From Rhizobium sp. RU33A (GTDB lineage Bacteria; Pseudomonadota; Alphaproteobacteria; Rhizobiales; Rhizobiaceae): DNA of 64,000 bases. Position 1 is the first letter of the stretch. Every line of letters begins with the position of its first letter. The notes beneath the pieces were generated by a model. The model saw nothing but the letters and a program-made list of their open reading frames with translations, was not told the DNA's origin and made no database searches. The position numbers and the translations under genes were made by a program. The stretch lies in assembly GCF_900156055.1 (NCBI RefSeq), contig NZ_FTMQ01000002.1, forward strand, positions 930,001 to 994,000, written 5' to 3'. This document shows positions 12,900 to 20,871 of this stretch, in pieces.

Positions 12900-13823
12900 A
12901 TGGAATGGCGAGGCCGGCGACAGTCGAACAATGTCGAGGACCGGCGTGGGCAATCCTCCGGTGGCCTTGGCCGCAATCCCTTCGGGCGCTCCGGCATTCA
13001 GATCCCCATGGGCGGGCGGCGCGGCGGTGGCTTAAGCATCGGCACCATCATTTTCCTTGTTGTCATCTACTTCGTGTTGAAGGCCATGGGCATCGACATG
13101 CTGCAGGTTCTGGGCGAGGGCAATGTCGGGGGCGCCGGATCGGGCTACGAGCAATCGATCGGACAGCGTCCTTCCGGCCAATCCAGTGATGACACCACGG
13201 CTTTCGTGCGCACGGTTCTGGCCGAGACCGAGACCACCTGGAATGCAATATTTTCGGCCTCCGGCGAAAACTATCGGGAGCCGACCCTTGTACTCTTTGC
13301 CGGCTCGACCTCATCACCCTGCGGCCAGGCCTCCTCGGCCACGGGGCCGTTCTATTGCCCGGCTGATAGCAAGGTCTATCTCGACACGGAGTTCTTCGAC
13401 CAGCTTGAGCAGCAGTTCGATGCGGCCGGCGACTTCGCGCAGGCTTATGTGATCGCGCATGAGGTCGGGCATCATGTGCAGAACCTCACCGGTGTTCTCC
13501 CGGAGTTCAACCGCCAGCGCCGCTCGATGGGGCAGCGCGAGGCAAACCAGATGTCGGTGCGGGTCGAGCTGCAGGCCGATTGCTATGCCGGGATCTGGGC
13601 CAAATCCGCCGACAAGGAGGGCATCCTTTCGGACGGCGATCTGGAGGAGGCGTTGAATGCCGCACAGCAGATCGGCGACGATACACTGCAGAAGCGCAGC
13701 CAGGGCTATGTCGTGCCCGATGCCTTCAATCACGGCACGTCGGCGCAGCGGATGAAGTGGTTCAAGCGTGGCTATGACAGCGGTAATGTCGGTGCCTGCG
13801 ACACCTTCTCCGGCGCGATCTGA
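12900..13823 (+). CDS. Neutral zinc metallopeptidase, YpfJ family
   Basis: The 307-residue protein has a basic, glycine-rich N-terminal tail, one transmembrane segment (IGTIIFLVVIYFVLKAMG) and a periplasmic domain with the zinc-binding HEVGHH motif in YVIAHEVGHHVQN. A downstream LQADCYAG segment probably supplies the third ligand. Two cysteine pairs (SSPCGQ, FYCPAD) look structural. It matches the putative neutral zinc metallopeptidase family (PF04228), of uncertain physiological substrate. The ATG at 12900 (MEWRGRRQ) has GGAGA upstream; frames open further upstream lack conserved sequence. Confidence 0.9.
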   Translation: MEWRGRRQSNNVEDRRGQSSGGLGRNPFGRSGIQIPMGGRRGGGLSIGTIIFLVVIYFVLKAMGIDMLQVLGEGNVGGAGSGYEQSIGQRPSGQSSDDTTAFVRTVLAETETTWNAIFSASGENYREPTLVLFAGSTSSPCGQASSATGPFYCPADSKVYLDTEFFDQLEQQFDAAGDFAQAYVIAHEVGHHVQNLTGVLPEFNRQRRSMGQREANQMSVRVELQADCYAGIWAKSADKEGILSDGDLEEALNAAQQIGDDTLQKRSQGYVVPDAFNHGTSAQRMKWFKRGYDSGNVGACDTFSGAI

Positions 13824-13830
13824 CGCGCCG
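13811..13830. terminator. Hairpin enclosing the metallopeptidase stop codon
   Basis: CGGCGCG and CGCGCCG form a seven-base stem around ATCTGA, so the TGA stop codon of the metallopeptidase gene sits in the loop. GTTCTTTC follows. It lies between two convergent genes and can serve as a terminator. Confidence 0.5.
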
Positions 13831-13836
13831 GTTCTT

Positions 13837-14316
13837 TCAGCGGATCAGCAGTGCGGTCAGCCACAGGCCGAGACCGAAGGCGGTATGGGCCAAGAGGTTG
13901 AGGGCGCGGACCTTGTTCGGGTTCGGCGTCTTCGAGGCGGCGCAGCCGAGCCCAAGGCCCGGCTGCAGCAGGAACCAGCCGGCCGCAACGGTGGCAATCG
14001 CCCAGATCCACGCCGGCAGCAGGGTTGGTTCGGCAAGCCAGCTTGAGCCGAGCGCGAGGGCGAGGATGATTCCGTAGGCAATGCCGACGGCATAATGGGT
14101 TATCCAGCCAAGTGCCTGTTCGTGGCGGTAGGGCGCAGCATCTGCGATCGTGTGATGAAACACCGTGCCGGATTTCAGGTGATAGAACCAACGCCCGACG
14201 GGTGCCCAGTTCGGTTTGGGCTGGCGGAAGGCGAAGGTCAGAATTAAGGCCCAGAGGTCCATGGCAAGCGTTGCGCCGAACCCAATGATGGAGCCGCGCC
14301 AGATCAGTTCCCACAT
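13837..14316 (-). CDS. DUF2938 family membrane protein
   Basis: The 159-residue protein has four hydrophobic helices (IIGFGATLAMDLWALILTF; HYAVGIAYGIILALAL; AWIWAIATVAAGWFLL; LLAHTAFGLGLWLTALLI). It matches the DUF2938 family of small inner-membrane proteins, including the family-typical segments PVGRWFYHL and GLGLGCAASKTPNP. The function of the family is not known. The gene is convergent with the metallopeptidase gene and divergent from the MATE gene, with a 291-base gap in between. Confidence 0.85.
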   Translation of the reverse strand: MWELIWRGSIIGFGATLAMDLWALILTFAFRQPKPNWAPVGRWFYHLKSGTVFHHTIADAAPYRHEQALGWITHYAVGIAYGIILALALGSSWLAEPTLLPAWIWAIATVAAGWFLLQPGLGLGCAASKTPNPNKVRALNLLAHTAFGLGLWLTALLIR

Positions 14317-14607
14317 GCTTCATCCGCCCTTGTGATTGGGAAATAGAGAATTGAACCTATGGGCGGTTTCCGGCCGAGAGAAAGGCCGTTTTGCGCGGCA
14401 ACAGGCAACATCCCCCGTTTTTCGAGAGGATTTCGGTTCAAATCTGATGTTTAAGCCCTGATTTTCATCAATCTTGCTGATGCATCGCGCAATAATTTTG
14501 CAGGTTGTCGATTTCGTCTTGCTGGATTGCAGGTTGCCGCTTATCCCGATGTGACATGCCGCTCACCAGTACGCTCTGGAAGCGGCTTTTTTCGTTGGAA
14601 TAAAGCC
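14317..14607. other. Intergenic region between DUF2938 and MATE genes
   Basis: This gap of about 290 bases separates two divergent genes and must contain both promoters. It is more A/T-rich than its surroundings around 14430-14520. I see no RNA gene, repeat or strong operator dyad in it. Confidence 0.4.
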
Positions 14608-16020
14608 ATGCACACTGATGTCGTCACGATCGAAACCTCAAGCCATGCGCCTGTCGGCGCCGGCTCCTGGATGTCGCATATCCGGGCGACACTGTCGCTC
14701 GGTATTCCCCTGATCGGCGCGCAGCTGGCGCAACTCGGCATCCACACGACGGATGTGGTCATCGTCGGTCAGCTGGGCGCGGTGCCGCTCGCAGCCATGG
14801 TGCTGGCCGGGCAGTTCTTCTTCACGATCTTCATCTTTGGATCCGGTTTCTCCATGGCTGTCATGCCCATGGTTGCCCAGGCCTATGGACGCGGTGACGT
14901 CGTCTCTGTGCGTCGCTCCATCCGCATGGGCATGTGGGTGTCGATCCTCTACGTGATCCTAACGATGCCGCTGTTCTTCAATGCGGAGGCGATCCTGCTC
15001 GCTTTGGGCCAAAAGCCCGAGGTGGCGGCACTTGCGGCAAATTATGTCTTCATCATCCAGCTCGGCCTGCTTCCGGCACTTCTCTTTGCCGTCTTGCGTG
15101 CGCTGGTCAGCGCGACAGGCCGGGCCCGGATCGTGCTGTGGGTGACGCTCGGCATCCTCGTCCTCAATGCGATCCTCGCCTACGCGCTGGTGCTCGGGCA
15201 CTTCGGCCTGCCGGCGCTCGGTATGACCGGGGCGGCGATCGTTGCGGTCATCGTGCAGTGGGTGAGCTTCGTCGCCATGGTGATCTACATCCAGACCCGG
15301 GACGAGACGCGGCGCTACGAGCTCTTCGTGCGCTTCTGGCGACCGGACTGGCAGGCGTTTCGCGAAGTGCTGCATCTCGGGATGCCCATCAGCGTCACCG
15401 TGCTCGCGGAAGTCAGCCTGTTCAGCGCTGCCTCGCTTTTGATGGGGCGGATCGGCACGATCGAACTGGCGGCCCACGGCATTGCGCTGCAGCTCGCCTC
15501 GATCGCCTTCATGCTGCCGCTTGGGTTAGCGCAGGCTGCCACTGTGCGGGTCGGGCTCGCGCATGGGCGCGGTAATTATCCGGAGCTGGTGCGGGCATCG
15601 ATCACGGTGCTTGGCATCGCCGGTCTCATGTCCCTGTCCGGCGCAATTCTGTTCCTTCTCGTACCGAACCAACTGTCTGCAGCGTTCATCAACGAGAATG
15701 CCCCGGCCGCCGCCGAGGTGCTGGCCTATGCAGGGCCGTTGGTCATGGTGGCCGGGCTCTTCCAGCTGGTCGACGGGTTGCAGGCAATTGCGGCTGGGCT
15801 CTTGCGCGGGCTGAAAGATGCGCGCGTGCCAATGATCCTGGCGCTCGTTTCCTACTGGCCGATCGGCTTCTTCCTCGCCTGGCTCATGGCCTTCCCGCTT
15901 GGGATTGGTGGCATCGGCATCTGGTACGGCTTCTGCCTTGGGCTCGCGAGCGCTGCCGTCATGCTGAGCCTTCGTTTCTACCTGAAGGTCCGGCATGAAA
16001 TGCAAACGGCCCGGGCATGA
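14608..16020 (+). CDS. MATE family efflux transporter (NorM-like)
   Basis: The 470-residue inner-membrane protein has twelve hydrophobic segments in two halves, the usual MATE architecture. It has the conserved LGIPLIGAQLAQLGIHTTD start of helix 1, VSATGRAR, and a second-half repeat AAHGIALQLAS with glycine-rich loops. MATE exporters remove cationic drugs and metabolites using a sodium or proton gradient. The start at 14608 (MHTDVVTIETS) has GGAA upstream and gives the usual family length; the open frame before it is not hydrophobic. It is convergent with carA, and the shared terminator hairpin begins inside its last codons. Confidence 0.93.
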   Translation: MHTDVVTIETSSHAPVGAGSWMSHIRATLSLGIPLIGAQLAQLGIHTTDVVIVGQLGAVPLAAMVLAGQFFFTIFIFGSGFSMAVMPMVAQAYGRGDVVSVRRSIRMGMWVSILYVILTMPLFFNAEAILLALGQKPEVAALAANYVFIIQLGLLPALLFAVLRALVSATGRARIVLWVTLGILVLNAILAYALVLGHFGLPALGMTGAAIVAVIVQWVSFVAMVIYIQTRDETRRYELFVRFWRPDWQAFREVLHLGMPISVTVLAEVSLFSAASLLMGRIGTIELAAHGIALQLASIAFMLPLGLAQAATVRVGLAHGRGNYPELVRASITVLGIAGLMSLSGAILFLLVPNQLSAAFINENAPAAAEVLAYAGPLVMVAGLFQLVDGLQAIAAGLLRGLKDARVPMILALVSYWPIGFFLAWLMAFPLGIGGIGIWYGFCLGLASAAVMLSLRFYLKVRHEMQTARA

Positions 16021-16030
16021 ACCCGGGCCG
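16007..16030. terminator. Bidirectional terminator overlapping the MATE stop codon
   Basis: CGGCCCGGG (16007-16015) pairs perfectly with CCCGGGCCG (16022-16030) around the loop CATGAA. The TGA stop of the MATE gene lies in the loop. The hairpin lies between the convergent MATE and carA genes; an A/T-rich stretch follows on the plus strand. Confidence 0.65.
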
Positions 16031-16056
16031 CTAATTTCCAATCTGATTAAAGCGTC

Positions 16057-17262
16057 TCAGCGCTCGGCGAGTGCCGGTTCGCCCTTCGTTTCGCGCACCA
16101 TGTTGATGAAGCGGCGGAAGAGGTAGTGGCTGTCCTGCGGGCCGGGTGAGGCTTCCGGGTGGTGCTGCACGGAGAAGACCGGCTTGCCCTTGAGGCGCAG
16201 GCCGCAATTGGTGCCGTCAAACAGCGAAACGTGAGTCTCTTCAACGCTTTCCGGCAGCGACTTCGAGTCGACCGCAAAGCCATGGTTCATCGAGACGATC
16301 TCGACCTTGCCTGTGGTGAAGTCTTTCACCGGATGGTTTGCGCCATGGTGGCCCTGGTGCATCTTCTCGGTCTGGCCGCCAAGCGCCAGGCCCAGCATCT
16401 GGTGGCCGAGGCAGATGCCGAAGACCGGCTTGTCGGTCTTGATGAGGTTCTGGATGACAGGCACGGCATATTCGCCGGTTGCTGCCGGATCTCCCGGACC
16501 ATTCGACAGGAAGACGCCATCCGGGTTGAGCGCCATGATGTCTTCCGCCGAGGTGGTTGCGGGCACGACCGTGACCTTGCAGTCGAGGCCAGCGAAGAGA
16601 CGCAGGATATTGCGCTTCACGCCGAAGTCGACGCAGACGATGTGGTACTTGGCGTCGTCCGCACCGAGCGTCGTGTGGCCTTCGGTCCAGGACCAGGCCT
16701 TCTCGTTCCAGACGGAGGATTGGCCCGAGGTCGCAACCTTGGCGAGATCGAGGCCTTCGAGACCGCTCCAGGCCTTGGCTTCGGCCTTCAGCGCCTGAAT
16801 GTCGAAGACGCCGTTCGGATCATGAGCGATGACGGCGTTCGGGGCGCCATTCTCACGGATCCACGCAGTGAGGGCGCGGGTGTCGATGCCCGACAGGCCG
16901 ATAATGCCACGGGCCTTCAGCCAGGCGTCGAGATGGCTTGCGGCACGATAATTTGAAGGCTCCGTGATGTCGGCCTTGAAGATCGTGCCGACCGCGCCGT
17001 GGCGTGCTGCCGGCGTCAGGTCTTCGATGTCTTCGTCATTGGTGCCGACATTGCCGATATGCGGGAAAGTAAAGGTGACGATCTGGCCGAGATAGGAGGG
17101 ATCGGTGAGGATTTCCTCGTATCCGGTGAGTGCGGTGTTGAAGCAGACCTCGGCCTGGACCTTGCCGGTCGCGCCGATTCCGTGGCCTTCGATGACGGTG
17201 CCGTCGGCGAGAACGAGGAGGGCGGTCGGCTTGCGGGTCGTCCAGGGGGCTGTCGCGGTCAT
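16057..17262 (-). CDS. carA: Carbamoyl-phosphate synthase, small (glutaminase) subunit
   Basis: The 401-residue protein hydrolyses glutamine and passes ammonia to CarB. The N-terminal CPSase domain carries CFNTALTGYEEILTDPSY. The C-terminal class I glutamine amidotransferase domain has the nucleophile elbow GICLGHQ and the His/Glu pair in HHPEASPGP. The start at 17262 (MTATAPWTTRK) gives the normal length and has AAGGAA upstream; the open frame extends 85 codons further upstream without conserved sequence. It is divergent from yqeY across a 316-base gap and convergent with the MATE gene. Confidence 0.98.
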   Translation of the reverse strand: MTATAPWTTRKPTALLVLADGTVIEGHGIGATGKVQAEVCFNTALTGYEEILTDPSYLGQIVTFTFPHIGNVGTNDEDIEDLTPAARHGAVGTIFKADITEPSNYRAASHLDAWLKARGIIGLSGIDTRALTAWIRENGAPNAVIAHDPNGVFDIQALKAEAKAWSGLEGLDLAKVATSGQSSVWNEKAWSWTEGHTTLGADDAKYHIVCVDFGVKRNILRLFAGLDCKVTVVPATTSAEDIMALNPDGVFLSNGPGDPAATGEYAVPVIQNLIKTDKPVFGICLGHQMLGLALGGQTEKMHQGHHGANHPVKDFTTGKVEIVSMNHGFAVDSKSLPESVEETHVSLFDGTNCGLRLKGKPVFSVQHHPEASPGPQDSHYLFRRFINMVRETKGEPALAER

Positions 17263-17578
17263 GGTTGTTCCTTGTTCGCCCGCGTACCGGCCCCTTGTCG
17301 GAGCGGTTTCGCAGGACCATTTATGTTGCAGATCGAGGGCGCGCGAAGTCGCGCGTTTTCGGCCCTGATGACAATTTGCGTGCAGGTGCCGAGCAATAGA
17401 CGCATCGCAGGGAGAGGTCAATTCCGGAGTTGTTTCCGGGGCGGATTTCTCCCAAGCCGTTTCAAGGGTTTGCTCAATTCGTTTGCGCCGCAGCAAATGT
17501 CTGGCTATGAGAACCACTCAACAAACACGGAAAAGCCACAATCGCTAAGAGCGAAGGGGCCGCTCCCCGGAGAAGAAA
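17263..17578. other. Intergenic region between carA and yqeY
   Basis: This 316-base divergent promoter region serves carA (minus) and yqeY (plus). I looked for a leader peptide or an attenuator hairpin before carA and found no convincing one. No RNA gene or repeat is visible. Confidence 0.4.
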
Positions 17579-18031
17579 ATGATACGCGACACGCTCGCCA
17601 ACTCGCTGAAAGAAGCCTTGAAGGCCAAGGATGTCCGTCGGACATCGACCGTGCGTCTGATCCAGACCGCGATCAAGGACCGAGACATTGCGCATCGCGG
17701 TGCCGGCAAGGATCCGGTCAGCGACGATGAGATCATGCAGATCCTGATGAAGATGATCAAGCAGCGGGACGAATCCGCCAAGATCTATGCCGACAACGAC
17801 CGCCCGGAACTGGCTGCCCAGGAGCGCGAGGAAATCGTCATCATCAAGTCCTTCATGCCCGAGCAGCTCTCGGAAGAGAAGGTGCGTGAACTCTGCGCTG
17901 CCGTGATCAACGAAACCGGGGCGCAAGGCTTGCGCGACATGGGCAAGTGCATCAGTGCGCTGAAGGAACGTTATGCCGGCCAGATGGACTTCGGCAAGGC
18001 CTCGGGCGTGGTCAAGGATCTCCTGAAGTAA
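17579..18031 (+). CDS. GatB/YqeY domain protein
   Basis: The 150-residue protein is a stand-alone YqeY domain, the tRNA-binding helical domain also found at the C-terminus of GatB and of some glutaminyl-tRNA synthetases. It has the expected start MIRDTLANSLKEALKAKD, the segment MKMIKQRDESAKIY, and the C-terminal pattern MGKCISALKERYAGQMDFGKAS. Its cellular role is not settled. It lies next to dnaG and rpoD as in many rhizobial chromosomes. GGAGAAG stands directly in front of the ATG. Confidence 0.93.
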   Translation: MIRDTLANSLKEALKAKDVRRTSTVRLIQTAIKDRDIAHRGAGKDPVSDDEIMQILMKMIKQRDESAKIYADNDRPELAAQEREEIVIIKSFMPEQLSEEKVRELCAAVINETGAQGLRDMGKCISALKERYAGQMDFGKASGVVKDLLK

Positions 18032-18057
18032 CTGCCTTGCCTCATTCACGGACGTTC

Positions 18058-18082
18058 GACGCCGCCTCCGGGCGGCGTCTTG
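18058..18082. terminator. Terminator between yqeY and brnA
   Basis: GACGCCGCC (18058-18066) and GGCGGCGTC (18071-18079) form a nine-base perfect stem with the stable tetraloop TCCG. TTGCGTTTC follows. It separates the convergent yqeY and antitoxin genes. Confidence 0.65.
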
Positions 18083-18086
18083 CGTT

Positions 18087-18419
18087 TCAGGGTTTCGAGC
18101 GCTTCTGCTCGTCGACGAAATGGCGCAGGACCGCGTTGATGCGGGTCTGGTAGCCCTTTCCGGTCGCCTGGAAGAAATCGATGATGTCAGGATCGAGGCG
18201 GATCGAGATCGGCTTCTTCTTGTCGGGGATCACCATCCTTGCCTTGGACCAGTCGATGTCCATGTGATCCTTCCAGTCGGGATCGTCGCGCATGGCGCGC
18301 TCGATATCCTCGTCCGTCATGGCATCGACGCGGGCCCAGTCGGTCTGGCTTTTTTCACCCCGCGCCCGTTTTTCCAGAATCTCAGAGATGGTAGTGCGCG
18401 TGATATTCTCTTCGCTCAT
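18087..18419 (-). CDS. brnA: BrnA-family antitoxin
   Basis: The 110-residue antitoxin has the charged N-terminal portion of BrnA, including the MTDEDIERAM segment and the aspartate-rich DDPDWKDHMDIDW. The C-terminal ribbon-helix-helix DNA-binding part reads ISIRLDPDIIDFFQATGKGYQTR, then INAVLRHFV. BrnA neutralises BrnT and the complex represses the operon. The ATG at 18419 (MSEENITRT) is preferred; an in-frame codon four residues upstream also exists. Its start lies inside the toxin gene (38-base overlap), so the two are translated together. Confidence 0.9.
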   Translation of the reverse strand: MSEENITRTTISEILEKRARGEKSQTDWARVDAMTDEDIERAMRDDPDWKDHMDIDWSKARMVIPDKKKPISIRLDPDIIDFFQATGKGYQTRINAVLRHFVDEQKRSKP

Positions 18420-18684
18420 TTCTTCTCGCAACGCGGGCGGATATGATCCGACAGACGTTTCCTCTCTTGGTGTAGACGGCGGTAATCAATCCGCCGCTTT
18501 CCGGGCAAGTCGCAATAATCCGCAATTCACCGTTGGTCAGGGTCTGTGTTTCAAGGCGAGGCTCGGCCAGTGCCAAGACAACGTCATCGAAGTCGATTCC
18601 ATGCTTGTGGCGATTGCTGATCCGTTTAACCTCGTCCCACTCGAAGGCCCATTCTTCCTGCGGAATGTCGTCCAGGCTTCGCAT
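18382..18684 (-). CDS. brnT: BrnT-family ribonuclease toxin
   Basis: The 100-residue toxin carries the BrnT core FEWDEVKRISNRHKHGIDFDD and the C-terminal RIISARVARRNERREY, the two blocks that hold the catalytic Lys/His and Arg residues of this RelE-like mRNA interferase. Toxin-first gene order is normal for brnTA. The ATG at 18684 (MRSLDDIP) gives the usual family length; a TTG at 18726 extends the frame by 14 poorly conserved residues. The promoter must lie in the 150 bases shared with the divergent dnaG gene, so brnTA autoregulation could influence the dnaG promoter. Confidence 0.88.
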   Translation of the reverse strand: MRSLDDIPQEEWAFEWDEVKRISNRHKHGIDFDDVVLALAEPRLETQTLTNGELRIIATCPESGGLITAVYTKRGNVCRIISARVARRNERREYHAHYHL

Positions 18685-18831
18685 GGCAGCGGCTCTCGTA
18701 TCCGTCGGCTGCAAGTGTATATACAAACGTCATGATGTTCAACCTCTGTGAATAACGGGCACTCCGCGCGAAAGCCTTGGCGCTCTGGCCAGTGGGCGCC
18801 TATATGGAAGATCAGCTTCCCAGGGATACAG

Positions 18832-20832
18832 ATGCGTTTTTCCAGCGACTTCCTCGACGAGATCCGTGACCGCGTGCCGATTTCGGCAGTGGTCGGTCGC
18901 CGCGTGACCTGGGATCGCAAGAAGACCAACGTGTCCCGGCAGGACTACTGGGCTTGCTGCCCCTTCCATGGCGAAAAGAGCCCGAGCTTTCACTGCGAGG
19001 ATCGCAAGGGCCGCTATCATTGCTTCGGCTGCGGCGTGTCCGGCGACCACTTCCGCTTCCTGACCGATCTTGAAGGACTGAGCTTCGTCGAGGCGGTGCA
19101 GCAGGTGGCCGATATGGCCGGGATTGCGATGCCGCAGCCCGATCCGCAAGCGGAGCGGCGCGAGCGGGAACGTACGACGCTGCAGGACGTCATGGAGATG
19201 GCGACGCAGTTCTTCCAGGATCAGCTGCAGACGGCGAGTGGCGCGCGAGCGAGGGCTTACTTACGAGAGCGTGGTCTCTCGGGGCGGACCATCGAGACGT
19301 TCAGGCTCGGCTACGCGCCGGAAAGCCGCAATGCGCTGAAGGAGTATCTGGCCGCCAAGGGGGTGCCGAAGGAGCAGATCGAAGCCTGCGGGCTCGTCGT
19401 GCATGGCCCTGATATCCCGGTCTCCTATGATCGCTTCCGCGATCGTATCATGTTCCCGATCCTGTCGTCGCGTGACAAGGTCATCGCCTTTGGCGGGCGG
19501 GCCATGGCGGCGGATGCGATGGCGAAGTATCTCAATTCCAATGAGACCGAGCTCTTTCACAAGGGCAATGTTCTCTACAATTTCTCCCGCGCTCGGCGGG
19601 CGATGCAGGGGGCGGATGGCGCCGATACCCTGATTGCTGTCGAAGGCTACATGGACGTGATCGCCCTCTATCAGGCCGGGATCGAAAATGCTGTCGCGCC
19701 GCTCGGCACGGCGCTGACCGAAAACCAGTTGCAGTTGATGTGGAAGACGACCCCGGTGCCGGTGCTTTGCTTCGATGGTGACGGCGCGGGGCAGCGGGCA
19801 GCATTCCGGGCGGTGGATCTGGCTCTGCCACATATCAAGCCCGGGCAGTCGCTCCGCTTTGCCATGCTTCCCGACGGCAAGGATCCGGATGATCTCGTCA
19901 AGCGCGACGGGCGCCAGCCGTTCGACCGTGTGCTGTCGGAGGCGCGGCCGCTCGCCGAAATGGTCTGGATGCGCGAAACGCAGGCCGGCGGCTTCGATAC
20001 GCCGGAAAAGCGCGCCGAACTCGAAGCGAAGCTCAAGCAGATCGTCAACGTCATCGCCGACGAAAACGTCCGGCGCCACTATCAGCAGGATGTGCGTGAC
20101 CGCCTCTATGGCTTCTTCCAGGGCAGTCAGCCGGGCCGGGGAGAGCGTGGCAATTTCCAGGGCGGCAGCCGCGGGCAGGGGCAGGGGCAGGGTGCCCGCA
20201 ACGGTGGACGTCCTCCGGGTCCCGTCGCTTCCAGCAGGGGTACGATTTCGGACCGGCTGGCGCGATCAGGCCTCGTGCGCGGTGCGCTGGATCAGCCGAC
20301 GCTCAGGGAAAGCGTGCTGGCGCTGACCATCGTCAATCATCCCCAGCTTCTCGAGGGCGAGTATGATGAGGTCGCCGCGATCGATTACGAGCATGCGGGA
20401 TTGCAGAAACTGTGGTCGTCGCTGCTGACGGCTGTTGCGGAAGCCGGTCCGTTGCTCAGCCGCGAAATCCTGATCCAGAAGCTCGAGGCCCACGGTCACG
20501 GCACGCTGCTGCGTAGTCTCGATCAGCAGATCCGCAATGCGAGGCTCTGGATCGCCACGGAAATTGCTGCGTCCGAGGATGCCCGTGAGGGCTATCGCCA
20601 GGCGCTTGCGCTTTACAAGCGGGCAAGGGCCTTGAAGCGTCAGCGCATGGAGTTGGAGCGGGAGATTGCGGAGGCGACGGAAACTGACGATGGCGCGCGC
20701 ATCGAGCAGGTGATCAGCGCCTTGCATGAGGTGCAACTCGAAGTGACGCGCATGGAAAACCAGGAGGCAATCATCGATGGCTTCGGCGTGATGTCTGGAC
20801 GCGTCAAGGGACCGGCGACCGGACACGGCTGA
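18832..20832 (+). CDS. dnaG: DNA primase
   Basis: The 666-residue enzyme makes RNA primers at the replication fork. It has the N-terminal CHC2 zinc finger (CPFHGEKSPSFHC with CFGCGVSGD), the RNA-polymerase core, and a TOPRIM domain with the metal-binding Glu of IAVEGYMDV and the acidic pair in CFDGDGAGQ. The C-terminal helicase-interaction region ends VKGPATGHG. A low-complexity glycine/glutamine linker (GGSRGQGQGQGARNGG) near residues 440-460 comes from a short tandem hexamer in the DNA. The start at 18832 (MRFSSDFLDEI) has AGGGAT upstream. The cyclase gene follows closely on the same strand. Confidence 0.97.
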   Translation: MRFSSDFLDEIRDRVPISAVVGRRVTWDRKKTNVSRQDYWACCPFHGEKSPSFHCEDRKGRYHCFGCGVSGDHFRFLTDLEGLSFVEAVQQVADMAGIAMPQPDPQAERRERERTTLQDVMEMATQFFQDQLQTASGARARAYLRERGLSGRTIETFRLGYAPESRNALKEYLAAKGVPKEQIEACGLVVHGPDIPVSYDRFRDRIMFPILSSRDKVIAFGGRAMAADAMAKYLNSNETELFHKGNVLYNFSRARRAMQGADGADTLIAVEGYMDVIALYQAGIENAVAPLGTALTENQLQLMWKTTPVPVLCFDGDGAGQRAAFRAVDLALPHIKPGQSLRFAMLPDGKDPDDLVKRDGRQPFDRVLSEARPLAEMVWMRETQAGGFDTPEKRAELEAKLKQIVNVIADENVRRHYQQDVRDRLYGFFQGSQPGRGERGNFQGGSRGQGQGQGARNGGRPPGPVASSRGTISDRLARSGLVRGALDQPTLRESVLALTIVNHPQLLEGEYDEVAAIDYEHAGLQKLWSSLLTAVAEAGPLLSREILIQKLEAHGHGTLLRSLDQQIRNARLWIATEIAASEDAREGYRQALALYKRARALKRQRMELEREIAEATETDDGARIEQVISALHEVQLEVTRMENQEAIIDGFGVMSGRVKGPATGHG

Positions 20833-20871
20833 TGTAATCGTTTGCATAAACCTGTTGCACTGCGGCGGCAA

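Noticed and set aside
20170..20200. GGGGCA hexamer repeats
   Set aside because: They lie in frame within dnaG and encode the Gly/Gln linker; no sign of a mobile or regulatory repeat.
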